Source of the DNA: JAXMAF01 sp046350555
GTDB lineage: Bacteria > Planctomycetota > Phycisphaerae > Phycisphaerales > SM1A02
Length of the DNA: 64,000 nucleotides
NCBI GenBank assembly: GCA_046350555.1
Contig: JAXMAF010000021.1
Span: forward strand, 1-64,000
Direction: 5' to 3'
The notes under the pieces were generated by a model. It was not told the DNA's origin and did not search any database. It worked only from the letters and a program-made list of their open reading frames with translations. Both the position numbers and the translations under genes were made by a program. Shown piece after piece: positions 28,691 through 38,313 of the stretch; positions within the stretch are counted from its first letter, which is position 1, and each line of letters opens with the position of its first letter.

Positions 28691-29719
28691 ATGCCACTTC
28701 CCCGCGTCCTTGTCCTGTATGGCGGCCCCGACGCCGAGCGCCCCGTCTCGATGGAGAGCGGCCGCGCCGTGGCGGCGGCGCTGCGCGAGCTGGGCCGGCA
28801 CGAGGTCGTCGAGCTCGTCATCGACACGCCGGGCGCCAACGAGCTGGCCAGCCATCGCCCGGAGGTGGTCTTCCCCGTCCTGCACGGGCGCTACGGCGAA
28901 GGCGGCCCGCTCCAGGAGGTCCTTGAGGCGATCGGCGTGCCCTACGTCGGATGTCGACCGAAGGCCGCCGGCCTCGCGATGGACAAGCTCGCCACGAAGC
29001 TGCTCGCGTCGGGCGAAGGCGTGCCGACGCCGAGGGCCCGGGCCATCGGTCCCGACGACCCGCTCGACCTTGCGCCGCCACTGGTGCTCAAGCCCGTCGA
29101 CGAGGGTTCCAGCGTCGACCTGCGCATCTGCCGGACGGCCGACGAGGTGGAGCGCGCCCGGAGCGAGCTGCGCCCGCGGCGGAACCGACTCATGGCCGAG
29201 GAGTACATCGTCGGCAGGGAGATCACCGCGGGCATCGTCTGCGGGCTTCCTTCGGCGTCGCCCGCGGTGCGCGACGCCGAGGCGCGCGACGACATCGTCG
29301 TGCTGCCGCTCATCGAGATCCAGGCGGCCAGCGGCGTCTACGACTACGAGGCGAAGTACCACCGCGACGACACGCGCTACGCGCTCGACCCGGCGCTGGC
29401 CCCCGGCGTCGCCGACGCGATCGGACGCTTCGCGCGGCGGATCTTCGAACGGCTCGGTTGTCGCGACCTCGCGCGGGTCGACTTCATGGTCGATGGGCGC
29501 GGCCCGTGGCTGCTCGAGGTCAACACCATGCCCGGCTTCACCAGCCACTCGCTCGTGCCGATGGCCGCGCGCCACGCGGGCTTCCAGATGCCCGTGCTCT
29601 GCGGCCACCTCGTCGACCGCGCCCTGGCGCGCGGCCGGTCCCGCTCCAGCGGCGCGCCCGGCGAGCACGCCCTCCGAAACGCGAATCCGTCCCGCCCGAC
29701 CATGGGAGATCCTCGATGA
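28691..29719 (+). CDS. ddl: D-alanine--D-alanine ligase
   Basis: Ddl makes the D-Ala-D-Ala dipeptide of the peptidoglycan precursor. The 342-residue ATP-grasp protein begins VLVLYGGPDAERPVSMESG and has the conserved HGRYGEGGPLQEVLE. LVLKPVDEGSSVDL and YDYEAKYH follow in the ATP-grasp fold. The metal site is in VDFMVDG and LLEVNTMPGFTSHSLVP. The first motif has D-A-E-R instead of the usual S-x-E-H, a mild deviation. Its TGA stop overlaps the ATG of the next gene (ATGA at 29716-29719), implying translational coupling with ftsQ. Confidence 0.93.
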   Translation: MPLPRVLVLYGGPDAERPVSMESGRAVAAALRELGRHEVVELVIDTPGANELASHRPEVVFPVLHGRYGEGGPLQEVLEAIGVPYVGCRPKAAGLAMDKLATKLLASGEGVPTPRARAIGPDDPLDLAPPLVLKPVDEGSSVDLRICRTADEVERARSELRPRRNRLMAEEYIVGREITAGIVCGLPSASPAVRDAEARDDIVVLPLIEIQAASGVYDYEAKYHRDDTRYALDPALAPGVADAIGRFARRIFERLGCRDLARVDFMVDGRGPWLLEVNTMPGFTSHSLVPMAARHAGFQMPVLCGHLVDRALARGRSRSSGAPGEHALRNANPSRPTMGDPR

Positions 29720-30762
29720 GCCGCCCGTCCGCCCGCACCAACCGCACGAAGCGCGGCGCGCGTCCCCAGCCGCGGAGCGTCCTGCGCGTGCCTCGATTCG
29801 GGCTGCGCCTCGGCTCGCTGATCGACTGGATGGAATGGACGACGATGCGGCGCGCCGGCACCGCGGCGCTCTGGCTCGTGGTGATCGTCGGCATCGTCCT
29901 TGGCTGGACGCTCGGGGTCCCGCGGCTGGCAACCTATGCGGGCTCGAACGCCCCGGTGCGCGTCGGCACCCAGCCCGTCCGCTACCTCTCGACGATCTCC
30001 GGCGACGTCGACGAACGCGGCGGCGACTCGACGGGATCCAGCGGGCCTGACGTCGGCGCGGCGCGCCGCGTCGCTGTCGACCCCACGCCGATGACCGTGA
30101 CCTTCCGCGACCTTCCCGGCTGGATGCAGGGCGATGAGCTCGAGCGGCTCACGTGCATCGTCACCGAGTGCGTCGGCGACGATGCCCTCGATCGCGACGG
30201 GCTGGTTCGCGCCCGCGAGCGTCTGCTCGCCACCGGCTGGTTCGATTCGATCGCCCAGGTTCGGCGGCGCGAGCTCGACCAGGTCGAGATCGTCGCCTCC
30301 TTCGTGACGCCAGCGGCCCTGGTGCGCACGCACGACCGCGATCATCTCATCGACAGCAACGGGCGGCTCCTGCCGCGATCCTGGCCCTCCGGCCAAGGGC
30401 CGGAGATCGGCGTCATCGTCGGCGTGAACGCCGAGCTTCCCCGTCATCCGGGGGACGCATGGCCCGGCGCCGACATCGCCGCGGCGCTCGCCGTCCTGGA
30501 GATCGTCGACCGACAGCCGTGGGCGTCGCAGGTGGAGGCCGTCGACGTCGCCGGGTTCGGCGCCGATCGATCCGTGCGGCTCCTCACCAACCGAGGCACC
30601 ACGATCCGCTGGGGCCGCGCTCCCGGCGAGGAGCGCGCCGCCGAGGTGCCCGTCGCGATGAAGCTCGACTACCTGATGCTCCACCATCGGAAGTACGGCC
30701 ACATCGACGGCGGACTCGTCGGCGAGGTCGACGTGAGCCAGGACGTCGCCGTGGTGCGATGA
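29716..30762 (+). CDS. ftsQ: FtsQ/DivIB-like cell division protein
   Basis: The 348-residue product has a basic N-terminus and one transmembrane helix (about residues 52-72, GTAALWLVVIVGIVLGWTLG). A periplasmic region with a POTRA-like part follows (ARERLLATGWFDSIAQVRRR). The fold and size, and its place directly after ddl with a 4-bp overlap, fit FtsQ/DivIB, the bitopic scaffold of the divisome. Sequence similarity alone is weak, so the call rests mainly on position. ftsA and ftsZ would be expected next but are absent. A small membrane-protein gene and greA follow instead. Confidence 0.7.
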   Translation: MSRPSARTNRTKRGARPQPRSVLRVPRFGLRLGSLIDWMEWTTMRRAGTAALWLVVIVGIVLGWTLGVPRLATYAGSNAPVRVGTQPVRYLSTISGDVDERGGDSTGSSGPDVGAARRVAVDPTPMTVTFRDLPGWMQGDELERLTCIVTECVGDDALDRDGLVRARERLLATGWFDSIAQVRRRELDQVEIVASFVTPAALVRTHDRDHLIDSNGRLLPRSWPSGQGPEIGVIVGVNAELPRHPGDAWPGADIAAALAVLEIVDRQPWASQVEAVDVAGFGADRSVRLLTNRGTTIRWGRAPGEERAAEVPVAMKLDYLMLHHRKYGHIDGGLVGEVDVSQDVAVVR

Positions 30763-30804
30763 GGCGAGGCGTTCGTCCCCCACGCGCCGCGCTACCGTCA
30801 CCTC

Positions 30805-31554
30805 GTGCCTCCCCCGCTTCCACGTGGCCTTCTCTTCCTGGCCTCCCTGTGGCTCATCGCGTCGTGGACGCTCTCCATCGGCATTCGACCGCCCCTTCAG
30901 CCCTCCTCGGCGAGCTACACGCCAGGCGTGCGATCGATGCTGCTCTGCACCACGATCGGCCTGACGATCGCCTGGCCGATGCTGCGGCTGAGCCAGGCGA
31001 GGTGTGCGCAGTCGATTCGTCGCACGCTGCTCGACCTCGCCGTCCTCGTGGCCCTCGTCCAGGTCGTCGTCTGGCCGCTGCGGCTGGTCACGCCATGGTC
31101 GGTGGCGCGCACGCTCGCCGTCGACGGAACGCTCGTGGCATGGACGGCGCTCGCGGGCGCCATCGTCGCCGTTGGAAGCCGCTTCAGGGCGCGGGGTCGC
31201 ACGCTCACCATGGCGTCGATCCTCGCGCTCGTGCTGGCCGTTCCGCTCGTCGAGCATGTGGGCCGCGAACTGCTCCGGCCGACGTCGCACGGCGCGGCAT
31301 CGGACGAGGACGACGCCGCGGAGTGGCCCGTCGCGGCGGCGTTCACGCGGCTCAGCCCGGTCACCGCGATCCACGCGCTCACGGGCGGTGGCCCCGCGCG
31401 ACCCGAGTCGACCGATCGCATCTCGCTCGCGACGGCCGCGTTCGCCGCGTTCGTGGCGTGGATCGCCGTCGGCCTGGGCGAGCTTGCGCGGCTGATCGTC
31501 CCGTCGTCGGCAGGACGCCTGGACGGCGCGCCCGGCGGCGCGACATCCGGGTGA
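30805..31554 (+). CDS. Uncharacterised polytopic membrane protein
   Basis: I recognise no family. The 249-residue protein begins at GTG 30805 and has about six hydrophobic helices (LLFLASLWLIASWTLSIGI, MLLCTTIGLTIAWPML, LLDLAVLVALVQVVVWPL and others). The last one precedes a Gly/Ala-rich tail. There are no obvious catalytic residues. One loop holds an acidic run (SDEDDAAEWP). It lies 42 bp after ftsQ on the same strand and may belong to the same transcript. Confidence 0.65.
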   Translation: MPPPLPRGLLFLASLWLIASWTLSIGIRPPLQPSSASYTPGVRSMLLCTTIGLTIAWPMLRLSQARCAQSIRRTLLDLAVLVALVQVVVWPLRLVTPWSVARTLAVDGTLVAWTALAGAIVAVGSRFRARGRTLTMASILALVLAVPLVEHVGRELLRPTSHGAASDEDDAAEWPVAAAFTRLSPVTAIHALTGGGPARPESTDRISLATAAFAAFVAWIAVGLGELARLIVPSSAGRLDGAPGGATSG

Positions 31555-31744
31555 GCGGGACCGTGGCGGAGGCGGCTCGTGGAGCGGCGGCCCGCTGGCC
31601 GACGCGACGAAGCCGTCGTATCCTGACGCCGGATCTGCGAATCGGCGCCGCACCCGCGGTGCCGCCAGTGCCCCGCCGCCCCGTCCGCGCACCCGAATGG
31701 GTTCCCAGGGGCGGCGTCGTCTTCACGTGGTCGGAGCCGTCGAC

Positions 31745-32212
31745 ATGAACTTCATCACCGCCGAGGAGAAGACCAAGCTCGAGGCCCACCTGCACGAGTT
31801 GGTCGCTCGCCGCAAGCAGATCACGGAGCGCATCGCGGAGGCCCGCGCGCTCGGCGACCTTCGCGAGAACGCCGAATACCACGCCGCCCGCGAGGACCAG
31901 GGACACAACGAGGCGAAGATCCGCGATCTCGAGAGCCGCCTTGCGACGGCCCAGGTGGCGCACGCCACGGAGATGCCCGAGGGCATGGTCTTCGTCGGCG
32001 CCATCGTGAAGCTGCGCGACGTGGAGGGCAACGACGAGGACGTCTACCGGATCGTCGGCGAGGCGAGCGGCAACTTCACCGCCGATTACATCGAAGTGAC
32101 GACCAATTCGCCGATGGGCATGGCGCTCATGAAGGCGCGGGTCGGCGAGACGGTCACCGTGAACCTGCCGCGCGGGGCCAAGCGCTTCGCCATCGTCGAA
32201 ATCGTGAGCTGA
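31745..32212 (+). CDS. greA: Transcription elongation factor GreA
   Basis: GreA rescues backtracked RNA polymerase by stimulating transcript cleavage through its secondary channel. The 155-residue product has the N-terminal coiled coil with the acidic tip (EARALGDLRENAEYHAARED) and the C-terminal FKBP-like domain (VYRIVGEASGNFTADYIEV, SPMGMALMKARVGETVTV). ATG 31745 starts MNFITAEEK, the usual opening. The gap of 190 bp from the preceding gene contains nothing I recognise. The cardiolipin synthase gene starts 3 bp after its stop. Confidence 0.95.
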   Translation: MNFITAEEKTKLEAHLHELVARRKQITERIAEARALGDLRENAEYHAAREDQGHNEAKIRDLESRLATAQVAHATEMPEGMVFVGAIVKLRDVEGNDEDVYRIVGEASGNFTADYIEVTTNSPMGMALMKARVGETVTVNLPRGAKRFAIVEIVS

Positions 32213-32215
32213 CGC

Positions 32216-33691
32216 GTGGCGGACGTTCCCACCACGGCCATCCTGGCGATCGACTGGCCCGGCTCGCTGCCGTTCTTCCTCGTCCTGGACTGGATCGTGC
32301 GGCTGACCATGGTCGGCGTCGTGCTCCTGCGCCGGCGCGAGCCGAGCGTCTCGCTCGCCTGGTGCGCCGTCGTCCTCTCGGTTCCCATCGTCGGCGCGCT
32401 GTCGTACCTCATGTTCGGCGAGGCCCGCCTCGGCCATCGGCGGCTGCGCCGCTATCGCGAGATCGTCGCCCGCATCGAGCATCCCGAGGCGCGGCGCTTC
32501 TCGCACGACGATCCCGCGACCAACGCGCTCAACGAGACCGATCGACAGATCGCGCTCCTCGCCGAGAGCGTCGGCGGCAACATCCCGCGGACGGGCAACC
32601 GCATGCAGCTCTTCGGCGACACCGACGTCGTCGTGCAGCGGCTGGTCGAGGACATCGACGCCGCCCGCGAACACGTCCACGTGCTCTTCTACATCTGGCT
32701 CGCCGACGACTCGGGCCGCCGCGTGGCCGAGGCGCTCCTGCGGGCGGCGAAGCGCGGCGTGGCGTGCCGCGTGCTCGTGGACGACGTGGGCAGCCGCGAC
32801 TTCCTGCGCGGCCCGCTGCGGACGGCGCTCGAGCACGGCGGCGTGCGCGTCGCCGGCGCGCTGCCGGTGAACCTGCTGCGCGTCGCGCTCGCCCGGATCG
32901 ACCTGCGCAACCACCGAAAGATCGCGGTGATCGACCGCGCCATCGGCTGGACCGGCAGTCAGAACATCGCCAACGCCGACTTCGCGCCGAAGCGCCGATA
33001 CGCCCCATGGGTCGACTGCATGGTGCGCATCGAGGGACCCGTGGTGCGCGACCTCCAGACGCTCTTCGTGGAGGACTGGTACCTCGACACCGACGAATCG
33101 CTGGAGGAACTGCTCGTCGCGCCGGTGGCCCCGCGCGAAGGCGGCGTCACGACCCAACTGCTCGGCACCGGGCCGGCCTCGTCGCGGGCGCCGATGCGGC
33201 TGCTGGTGCAGGCCATGACGCAGGTCGCCCGCGAGGAGCTCATCCTCACGACGCCCTACTTCGTTCCCGACGAGGCGACGCTCCTCTCGCTGGCGTCGGC
33301 CGCGCGGCGCGGCGTGACGACGAAGCTCGTGGTCCCACGGCGCAACGACTCGCACCTGGTGGCGCTGGCCAGCCGCAGCTTCTACGACCCGCTGCTCGAC
33401 GCCGGTGTCGACATCCTCGAGTTCCGCGACGGACTGCTGCACGCCAAGACCCTGACCGTCGACCGCCGCGTCGGCCTGATCTCCAGCGCGAACCTGGATC
33501 GGCGCAGCTTCGACCTCAACTTCGAGAGCGGGCTCGTGGTCTTCGACGACGACTTCTCGAGCCAGCTTCGATTCCTCCAGGTTGGCTACGTGGAGGCGTC
33601 CACACCCGTGAGTCCCGCCGCATGGCGCCGCCGGATCTGGCCCGTGCGGTTGGCGCAGAACGCGGCGGGGTTGTTGGCGCCCGTCCTGTGA
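32216..33691 (+). CDS. cls: Cardiolipin synthase, membrane-anchored (Cls-like)
   Basis: The 491-residue enzyme starts at GTG 32216, three bases after greA. Two N-terminal helices (FFLVLDWIVRLTMVGVVLL and LAWCAVVLSVPIVGALSYL) are followed by two PLD domains with HRKIAVID (about 233-240) and HAKTLTVD (about 409-416). Each is followed by the expected GSQN or SSANLD. This is the ClsA-type layout and it would condense phospholipids to cardiolipin. It is the second PLD-type synthase of the window. The ends of the protein (RRIWPVRLAQNAAGLLAPVL) are standard for the family. Confidence 0.92.
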   Translation: MADVPTTAILAIDWPGSLPFFLVLDWIVRLTMVGVVLLRRREPSVSLAWCAVVLSVPIVGALSYLMFGEARLGHRRLRRYREIVARIEHPEARRFSHDDPATNALNETDRQIALLAESVGGNIPRTGNRMQLFGDTDVVVQRLVEDIDAAREHVHVLFYIWLADDSGRRVAEALLRAAKRGVACRVLVDDVGSRDFLRGPLRTALEHGGVRVAGALPVNLLRVALARIDLRNHRKIAVIDRAIGWTGSQNIANADFAPKRRYAPWVDCMVRIEGPVVRDLQTLFVEDWYLDTDESLEELLVAPVAPREGGVTTQLLGTGPASSRAPMRLLVQAMTQVAREELILTTPYFVPDEATLLSLASAARRGVTTKLVVPRRNDSHLVALASRSFYDPLLDAGVDILEFRDGLLHAKTLTVDRRVGLISSANLDRRSFDLNFESGLVVFDDDFSSQLRFLQVGYVEASTPVSPAAWRRRIWPVRLAQNAAGLLAPVL

Positions 33692-33697
33692 GGCGAC

Positions 33698-33712
33698 GTC
33701 GGCTGCGCCGAC
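33698..33712. terminator. Short hairpin between convergent cls and valS
   Basis: GTCGGC-TGC-GCCGAC is a 6-bp stem with a 3-nt loop, 6 bp after the cls stop and about 45 bp after the valS stop from the other side. It could mark the end of either transcript. There is no T-tract. Confidence 0.35.
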
Positions 33713-33758
33713 TGGCGCCGCTGCGCGGCATCCAACGTGCCTCCGGGTCTCGTGCCCG

Positions 33759-36700
33759 CTACAGCGATCTTCGCGCGGCCTCGGCGGCGACGAGTTCGGC
33801 TTCGGCCTTCGCGAGCTTCTCGCGCGTCTCGTCGACCACGGCCGGTGGCGCCTTGGCGACATAGCCCGCTTTGCCGAGCTTGGCGCGGAAGCCGGCGATG
33901 CCGCGTGCCAGGTCGGCGATCACCTTGTCGAGCCGGGCGCGCTCGGCGTCGGCATCGGCGCCGTCGATCGAATCGATCAGCCCCGCAAGGAGGCATTCGT
34001 GCCCCTCGAACGGCAGCGCCAGCGCGCCCGGCTCGCGGCTCGTCGGCGCCTCCTCGACCGACTCGAGTCCCGCGAGCGTCTCGACGACGCCTTCGCCGGC
34101 ATGGACGACCGCGACGATCGGGGTTGGCGCCAGCAGCCGGATCCGGCGCTTTGGCTGCACCTTCCGCTCGCCGCGCAGGTTGCGGATCGCCGAGACGAGC
34201 GCCTGGACGCGCTCGAACGTCGCGATCGCGTCCTTGTCGTCGACACGACAGGCGATGTCGGGCCACGACGCGGTCGCGAGCAGGTCGTTCGGCGGAAGGC
34301 GGACGCCATCGAGCCCCGCGGCGCCGGCGGCCTGCACCGCGGGCCAGAGCGCCTCGGTGACGTGCGGCACCACCGGGTGCAACAGGCGCAGCGTCGCGTC
34401 GAGCACCGTGCGAAGCACCTGCCGCTGCGTCGGATCGCCCTTCACCGTCGGCTTCACCGCCTCGAGGTACCAGTCGCAGAAGTCGCGCCACACGAAGTCG
34501 TACATCGCGTCGGCATACGTCGCGAACTGATACTCGGCCAGCGCATCCTCGACGTGGTGCAGCGTGCGGTGCAGGCGCGTCACGATCCACCGATCGACGA
34601 GGCGCCTCGGGCGTGTCGCCGTCGCCGGCGATGCGCCGCCGTCGACCTCGCCGATTGCCCCGCCCAGGTTCGCCAGCGCAAAGCGCGTCGCGTTCCAGAG
34701 CTTGTTGCAGAAGTTGCGGCCCAGGTCGAAGCGCGCCGAGGTGTTCCGCGCGAGCGGCATCTCGGCGGTGGGCTTGGCCCTTCCCGTCGCGGCGCCGTAG
34801 CCGGAGACGAACTTCCTCGAAGGGTTCCCCGGCGAGGACTGGATTGGTTCGGCGACCGTGTGGCCGGCGCCGTCCACGAACGTCTTCGGCGCGAAGACCG
34901 CTCCGCTGAACGGATCGACGATGTCCACCGGCATGCGCACGTCCTGCGTGTTCGTCGACAACTGCGCGAGCACGAAGCGCATCCCGTCGGCGCCGTGGCT
35001 GTGGATGATGTCGCGCGGATCGACGCCGTTGCCGAGCGACTTGCTCATCTTCTGCCCGAAGGTATCCTGGATCACCGCGTGCACGAAGACGTTGGTGAAG
35101 GGGAGCGTGCCATCGCGGAAATGGCGGTTGAACATCACCATGCGCGAGACCCACAGCGTGAGGATCTCGCGCGCCGTCGAGAGCACCGACGATGGGTTGA
35201 ACGTCTCGAGGAGTTTCGTGCCCTCCGGAAACTCGCCGGGAAACGCCGTCGGATCGGGCCAGCCCATGGTCGAGATGGGCCAGAGGGCGCTGGAGAACCA
35301 GGTGTCGAGGACGTCGGGATCCTGGGTGAAGCCGTTGCGCTCGAGTGCGTCGACGATCTCGCGGTCGTCGTCGCGGCGGATGCAGGCGAAGCGAATGGAG
35401 CCCCCGCCGTCGTCGCGCACCAGGGCGATCCGGCCGGACCGTTCCCACGCCGCAAGCTGGTCGAGCGCGCCACCTGCGCGCGGCTCGCGTGCGGCCGGGG
35501 CGCCCCACACCGGAATCCGATGCCCCCACCACAACTGCCTTGAAATGCACCAGTCACGCAGGTTCTCGTGCCAGAGCTGGAACGTCTTCGCGTAGCGCGC
35601 TGGGAAGAAGCGAAGCGTGCCGTCGCCCTCGCAGCCTCGGCCTGCGTCGCGCGGGGCCGTCGCGATCGCCGGGTCGTATTGATCATCGGCCATCGCCCGC
35701 AGCGCCGCGCCCTTCATGCGGTCGTCGGTCACGCGCACGTACCACTGATCGCTCAGGTACGGCTCGATGGGGACGTGCGACCGCTCCGAGTGTCCCACCG
35801 CGTGGCGATGCGGCTTGACGCTCCCGAGCAGGTCGTTCTCCTTGAACCAGCGCACGATGCCCTTCCGCGCCTCCTCGCGCGACAGCCCAACGAACTTCGC
35901 CGCCTCGGGCGAGACATCCCTCCAGCCATGCGTCGCCGAGATCGTCGCATCCGGCGCCAAGACGTTGACCACCTCGAGCCCATGGCGCAGACCGATCTCC
36001 CAGTCGTTGGGATCGTGCGCCGGCGTCACCTTGAGAAAGCCCGTCGCGAACGCCGACTTCGGATCGGCCGGATCGCCGCCCATCGACTGCGGAAGGACCA
36101 CGTAGTCGTCCTCGACGATCGGGATCCTGCGCCCGACGATCGGCAGCTCCACGAACTTCCCGCGGAAGAGCGCCGCACGCGGATCGCGCGGGTTGATCGC
36201 CACGGCGGTGTCGCCGAGCATCGTCTCGGGACGCGTCGTCGCCACGGTCACGAACGCCGTCTCGCCGCTGCCGCCGATGACCGGATAGCGCAGCTCGTGC
36301 ATCGCGCCATCGATCTCCTCCATCTCGACTTCGTCGTCGGCGAGTGCCGTCTGGGCGACCGGATCCCAGTTCACCAGCCGCTTGCCGCGATAGATGAGGC
36401 CGTCGCGGAAGAGCCGGAAGAACGCCTCGCGCACCGCCGCGGCGCAGACCGGGTCCATCGTGAAGCGCGTGCGCTCGAAGTCGCACGACGCGCCCATCGC
36501 GTCGAGCTGCTCGAGGATCGTGGCCTCGTATTCGTCCTTCCACGCCTGGACCCTGGCGACGAACCTCTCGCGGCCCATCTCGGCGCGGCGCTGCGGCGGA
36601 TTCTCCTGGAGCAAACGGCGCTCGACGACCGCCTGCGTCGAGATCCCCGCGTGGTCGGTGCCGGGCATCCACAGGGCGCGGTCCCCGCGCATGCGCGCCA

Positions 36701-36917
36701 CGCGCACGAGGATGTCCTGCAACGTGTTGTTGAACGCGTGACCGAGATGCAGCGCACCCGTCACGTTGGGTGGCGGGATGACGATGCAGAAGGGCTCGCC
36801 CGGAGCGTCGACATCGACGTGAAAGCAGCGCCGCGCCTTCCAGAGCGCGTGCACCGCCGGTTCCGCGTCGGCGGGCACGTAGGCCTTCGGCAGCTCGGTC
36901 GTGGGCGTGGAGGACAT
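33759..36917 (-). CDS. valS: Valyl-tRNA synthetase
   Basis: ValS charges tRNA-Val and edits mischarged threonine. The 1052-residue class I synthetase has PPPNVTGALHLGHAFNN (HIGH site, about residue 55), the editing domain (TTRPETMLGDTAVAINP), ISRQLWWGHRIPVWG, DVLDTWFSSALWP, and KMSKS in FGQKMSKSLGNG (about 622). The C-terminal anticodon domain and coiled-coil arm end ELVAAEAARRSL. It is longer than the usual 880-950 residues. One insertion (DQLAAWERSGRIALVRDDGG and on) replaces the zinc-ribbon segment often found after the WWGH motif. Another follows the KMSKS domain (PGNPSRKFVSGYGAATGR). The start is ATG 36917. Confidence 0.95.
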   Translation of the reverse strand: MSSTPTTELPKAYVPADAEPAVHALWKARRCFHVDVDAPGEPFCIVIPPPNVTGALHLGHAFNNTLQDILVRVARMRGDRALWMPGTDHAGISTQAVVERRLLQENPPQRRAEMGRERFVARVQAWKDEYEATILEQLDAMGASCDFERTRFTMDPVCAAAVREAFFRLFRDGLIYRGKRLVNWDPVAQTALADDEVEMEEIDGAMHELRYPVIGGSGETAFVTVATTRPETMLGDTAVAINPRDPRAALFRGKFVELPIVGRRIPIVEDDYVVLPQSMGGDPADPKSAFATGFLKVTPAHDPNDWEIGLRHGLEVVNVLAPDATISATHGWRDVSPEAAKFVGLSREEARKGIVRWFKENDLLGSVKPHRHAVGHSERSHVPIEPYLSDQWYVRVTDDRMKGAALRAMADDQYDPAIATAPRDAGRGCEGDGTLRFFPARYAKTFQLWHENLRDWCISRQLWWGHRIPVWGAPAAREPRAGGALDQLAAWERSGRIALVRDDGGGSIRFACIRRDDDREIVDALERNGFTQDPDVLDTWFSSALWPISTMGWPDPTAFPGEFPEGTKLLETFNPSSVLSTAREILTLWVSRMVMFNRHFRDGTLPFTNVFVHAVIQDTFGQKMSKSLGNGVDPRDIIHSHGADGMRFVLAQLSTNTQDVRMPVDIVDPFSGAVFAPKTFVDGAGHTVAEPIQSSPGNPSRKFVSGYGAATGRAKPTAEMPLARNTSARFDLGRNFCNKLWNATRFALANLGGAIGEVDGGASPATATRPRRLVDRWIVTRLHRTLHHVEDALAEYQFATYADAMYDFVWRDFCDWYLEAVKPTVKGDPTQRQVLRTVLDATLRLLHPVVPHVTEALWPAVQAAGAAGLDGVRLPPNDLLATASWPDIACRVDDKDAIATFERVQALVSAIRNLRGERKVQPKRRIRLLAPTPIVAVVHAGEGVVETLAGLESVEEAPTSREPGALALPFEGHECLLAGLIDSIDGADADAERARLDKVIADLARGIAGFRAKLGKAGYVAKAPPAVVDETREKLAKAEAELVAAEAARRSL

Positions 36918-37097
36918 GGGGTGGCGATGATACGGGAAGGCCGCCACGGTCGGCGTTCGTCACGACGGCCCACGGCCCTCGCGCGGCCGCATGCGAGGTC
37001 CCTCGCGGATCACGGCGCAACAATCCCGCGGCGCTCGTCCCGCGCCCGCCCTGAGCATGCCTTCCTCCCTCTCCTCGCGCCCCCCCGCGACCTCGAC

Positions 37098-38252
37098 GTG
37101 ATCGCAACCCATCGGACCATCATCATCGTCGTCGCGGCCCTCGCAGGCGCGCTGCTTGGCGCGTGCGGCGATCGCGCCGCCGCGCCGACCTCCGCCAGCG
37201 CGCCGTCGCGCGAGGCGATCGCCGCGGCGCTGGCCAGCGCAGAGAAGCTGCTCGCGGCGCAGCGCTTCGAGGAGGCCGAGATCGTGGCGGCGCAGCTCGC
37301 CACGAAGGACGCGAGTGATTGGCGCGCTCACGAGCTCCTGGGACGCGTCCTCTCGGCCCGCGCGGCGGTCTTCGCCGAGCGTGCAGGCGGCGCCGAAGGC
37401 ACGGGCGGCGCCGACGGTGCGGGGGGCGCCGAGGGCACGGGCCGCGCCGAGAGCGCGGAACACGCGGCACCCGACTCGGCGGCGCAGCGGATCGTCGCGT
37501 ATCGCGCGCGGGCCAACGACGCCTATGGCCGCGCAGCGGCGCTCGCGGCGGGCAACGCGTCACTCTGGAGCGCCGCGGGTGTCGCCGCGGAACTCGTGGG
37601 CGACCTCGACGCCGCCCGCGATCGCTTCGCCAAGGCCGCCGAGCTGGCGCCGGACGATCCTCGTCCGCCGCTCTTCGAGGCGCAGGTTCACCTGCGCCGC
37701 CAACAGCTCGACGACGCCGCGCGGTGCCTGGACCGGGCGCTTGTCCTGCGCCCGGACGAGCCGTATGCGCTCGCAAGCCGCGCCGAGATCGCCCGCCAGC
37801 GCGGCGACTTCGAGGACGCCCTGCGCGACGTTCGCGCCGCCCGGCGCGCCGCCGGCGAGGACGTCGCCTTCCGCGTCGCCGAGGCGCGCATCCTGCGGCA
37901 GTCGGGCCACGCGCGCGACGGGCTCGAGCTGCTTCTGGCGCTGGGCGAGCCACGGTGGCGGGAGCGCGACGTCGTCGAGGAAGTCGCGCTGGGCTTCGCG
38001 GCGATCGGCGAACCGGCCCGCGCGGCGCAGGCGTGGGAGGCGGCGCATCGCGCGCGCCCCAAGGACTGGACGCTCGCCCTGCGCTGCGCCGACATGTGGC
38101 TGCTTGCCGACGATCCGGTCCGCGCCGACGTCTGGCTCGGCGAGGCCGAGGTCGCGGCGCCCGCCGATCCGCGCGTCGTCGATCTGCGTGGACGGATCGG
38201 CGAGCGGATCCGCAGCCGACAGGGCGGCTCGCCGGCGCCGTCGGGACACTGA
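37098..38252 (+). CDS. TPR-repeat lipoprotein
   Basis: The start is a GTG at 37098 giving MIATHRTIIIVVAALAGALLGAC, a textbook lipoprotein signal. The 384-residue product has an early TPR-like pair, then an in-frame Gly/Ala/Glu/Thr repeat (GGAEGTGGADGAGGAEGTG) that looks like a recent minisatellite expansion. Several TPR units follow (AAELVGDLDAARDRFAKAAE, RRQQLDDAARCLDRALVLRP, RQRGDFEDALRDVRAARR). TPR lipoproteins usually scaffold envelope complexes, but the partner here is unknown. It is divergent from valS across 180 bp with no obvious signal. Confidence 0.75.
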   Translation: MIATHRTIIIVVAALAGALLGACGDRAAAPTSASAPSREAIAAALASAEKLLAAQRFEEAEIVAAQLATKDASDWRAHELLGRVLSARAAVFAERAGGAEGTGGADGAGGAEGTGRAESAEHAAPDSAAQRIVAYRARANDAYGRAAALAAGNASLWSAAGVAAELVGDLDAARDRFAKAAELAPDDPRPPLFEAQVHLRRQQLDDAARCLDRALVLRPDEPYALASRAEIARQRGDFEDALRDVRAARRAAGEDVAFRVAEARILRQSGHARDGLELLLALGEPRWRERDVVEEVALGFAAIGEPARAAQAWEAAHRARPKDWTLALRCADMWLLADDPVRADVWLGEAEVAAPADPRVVDLRGRIGERIRSRQGGSPAPSGH

Positions 38253-38313
38253 CGGTCCGATCGTTTCGCCGGGAAACGGCGCAACAAGCCCGCCGGCCCG
38301 CGTGCCCGGCCGA

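Noticed and set aside
34000..35543. Long plus-strand frames opposite valS
   Set aside because: The minus strand encodes a complete valyl-tRNA synthetase. The plus frames are low-complexity shadows.
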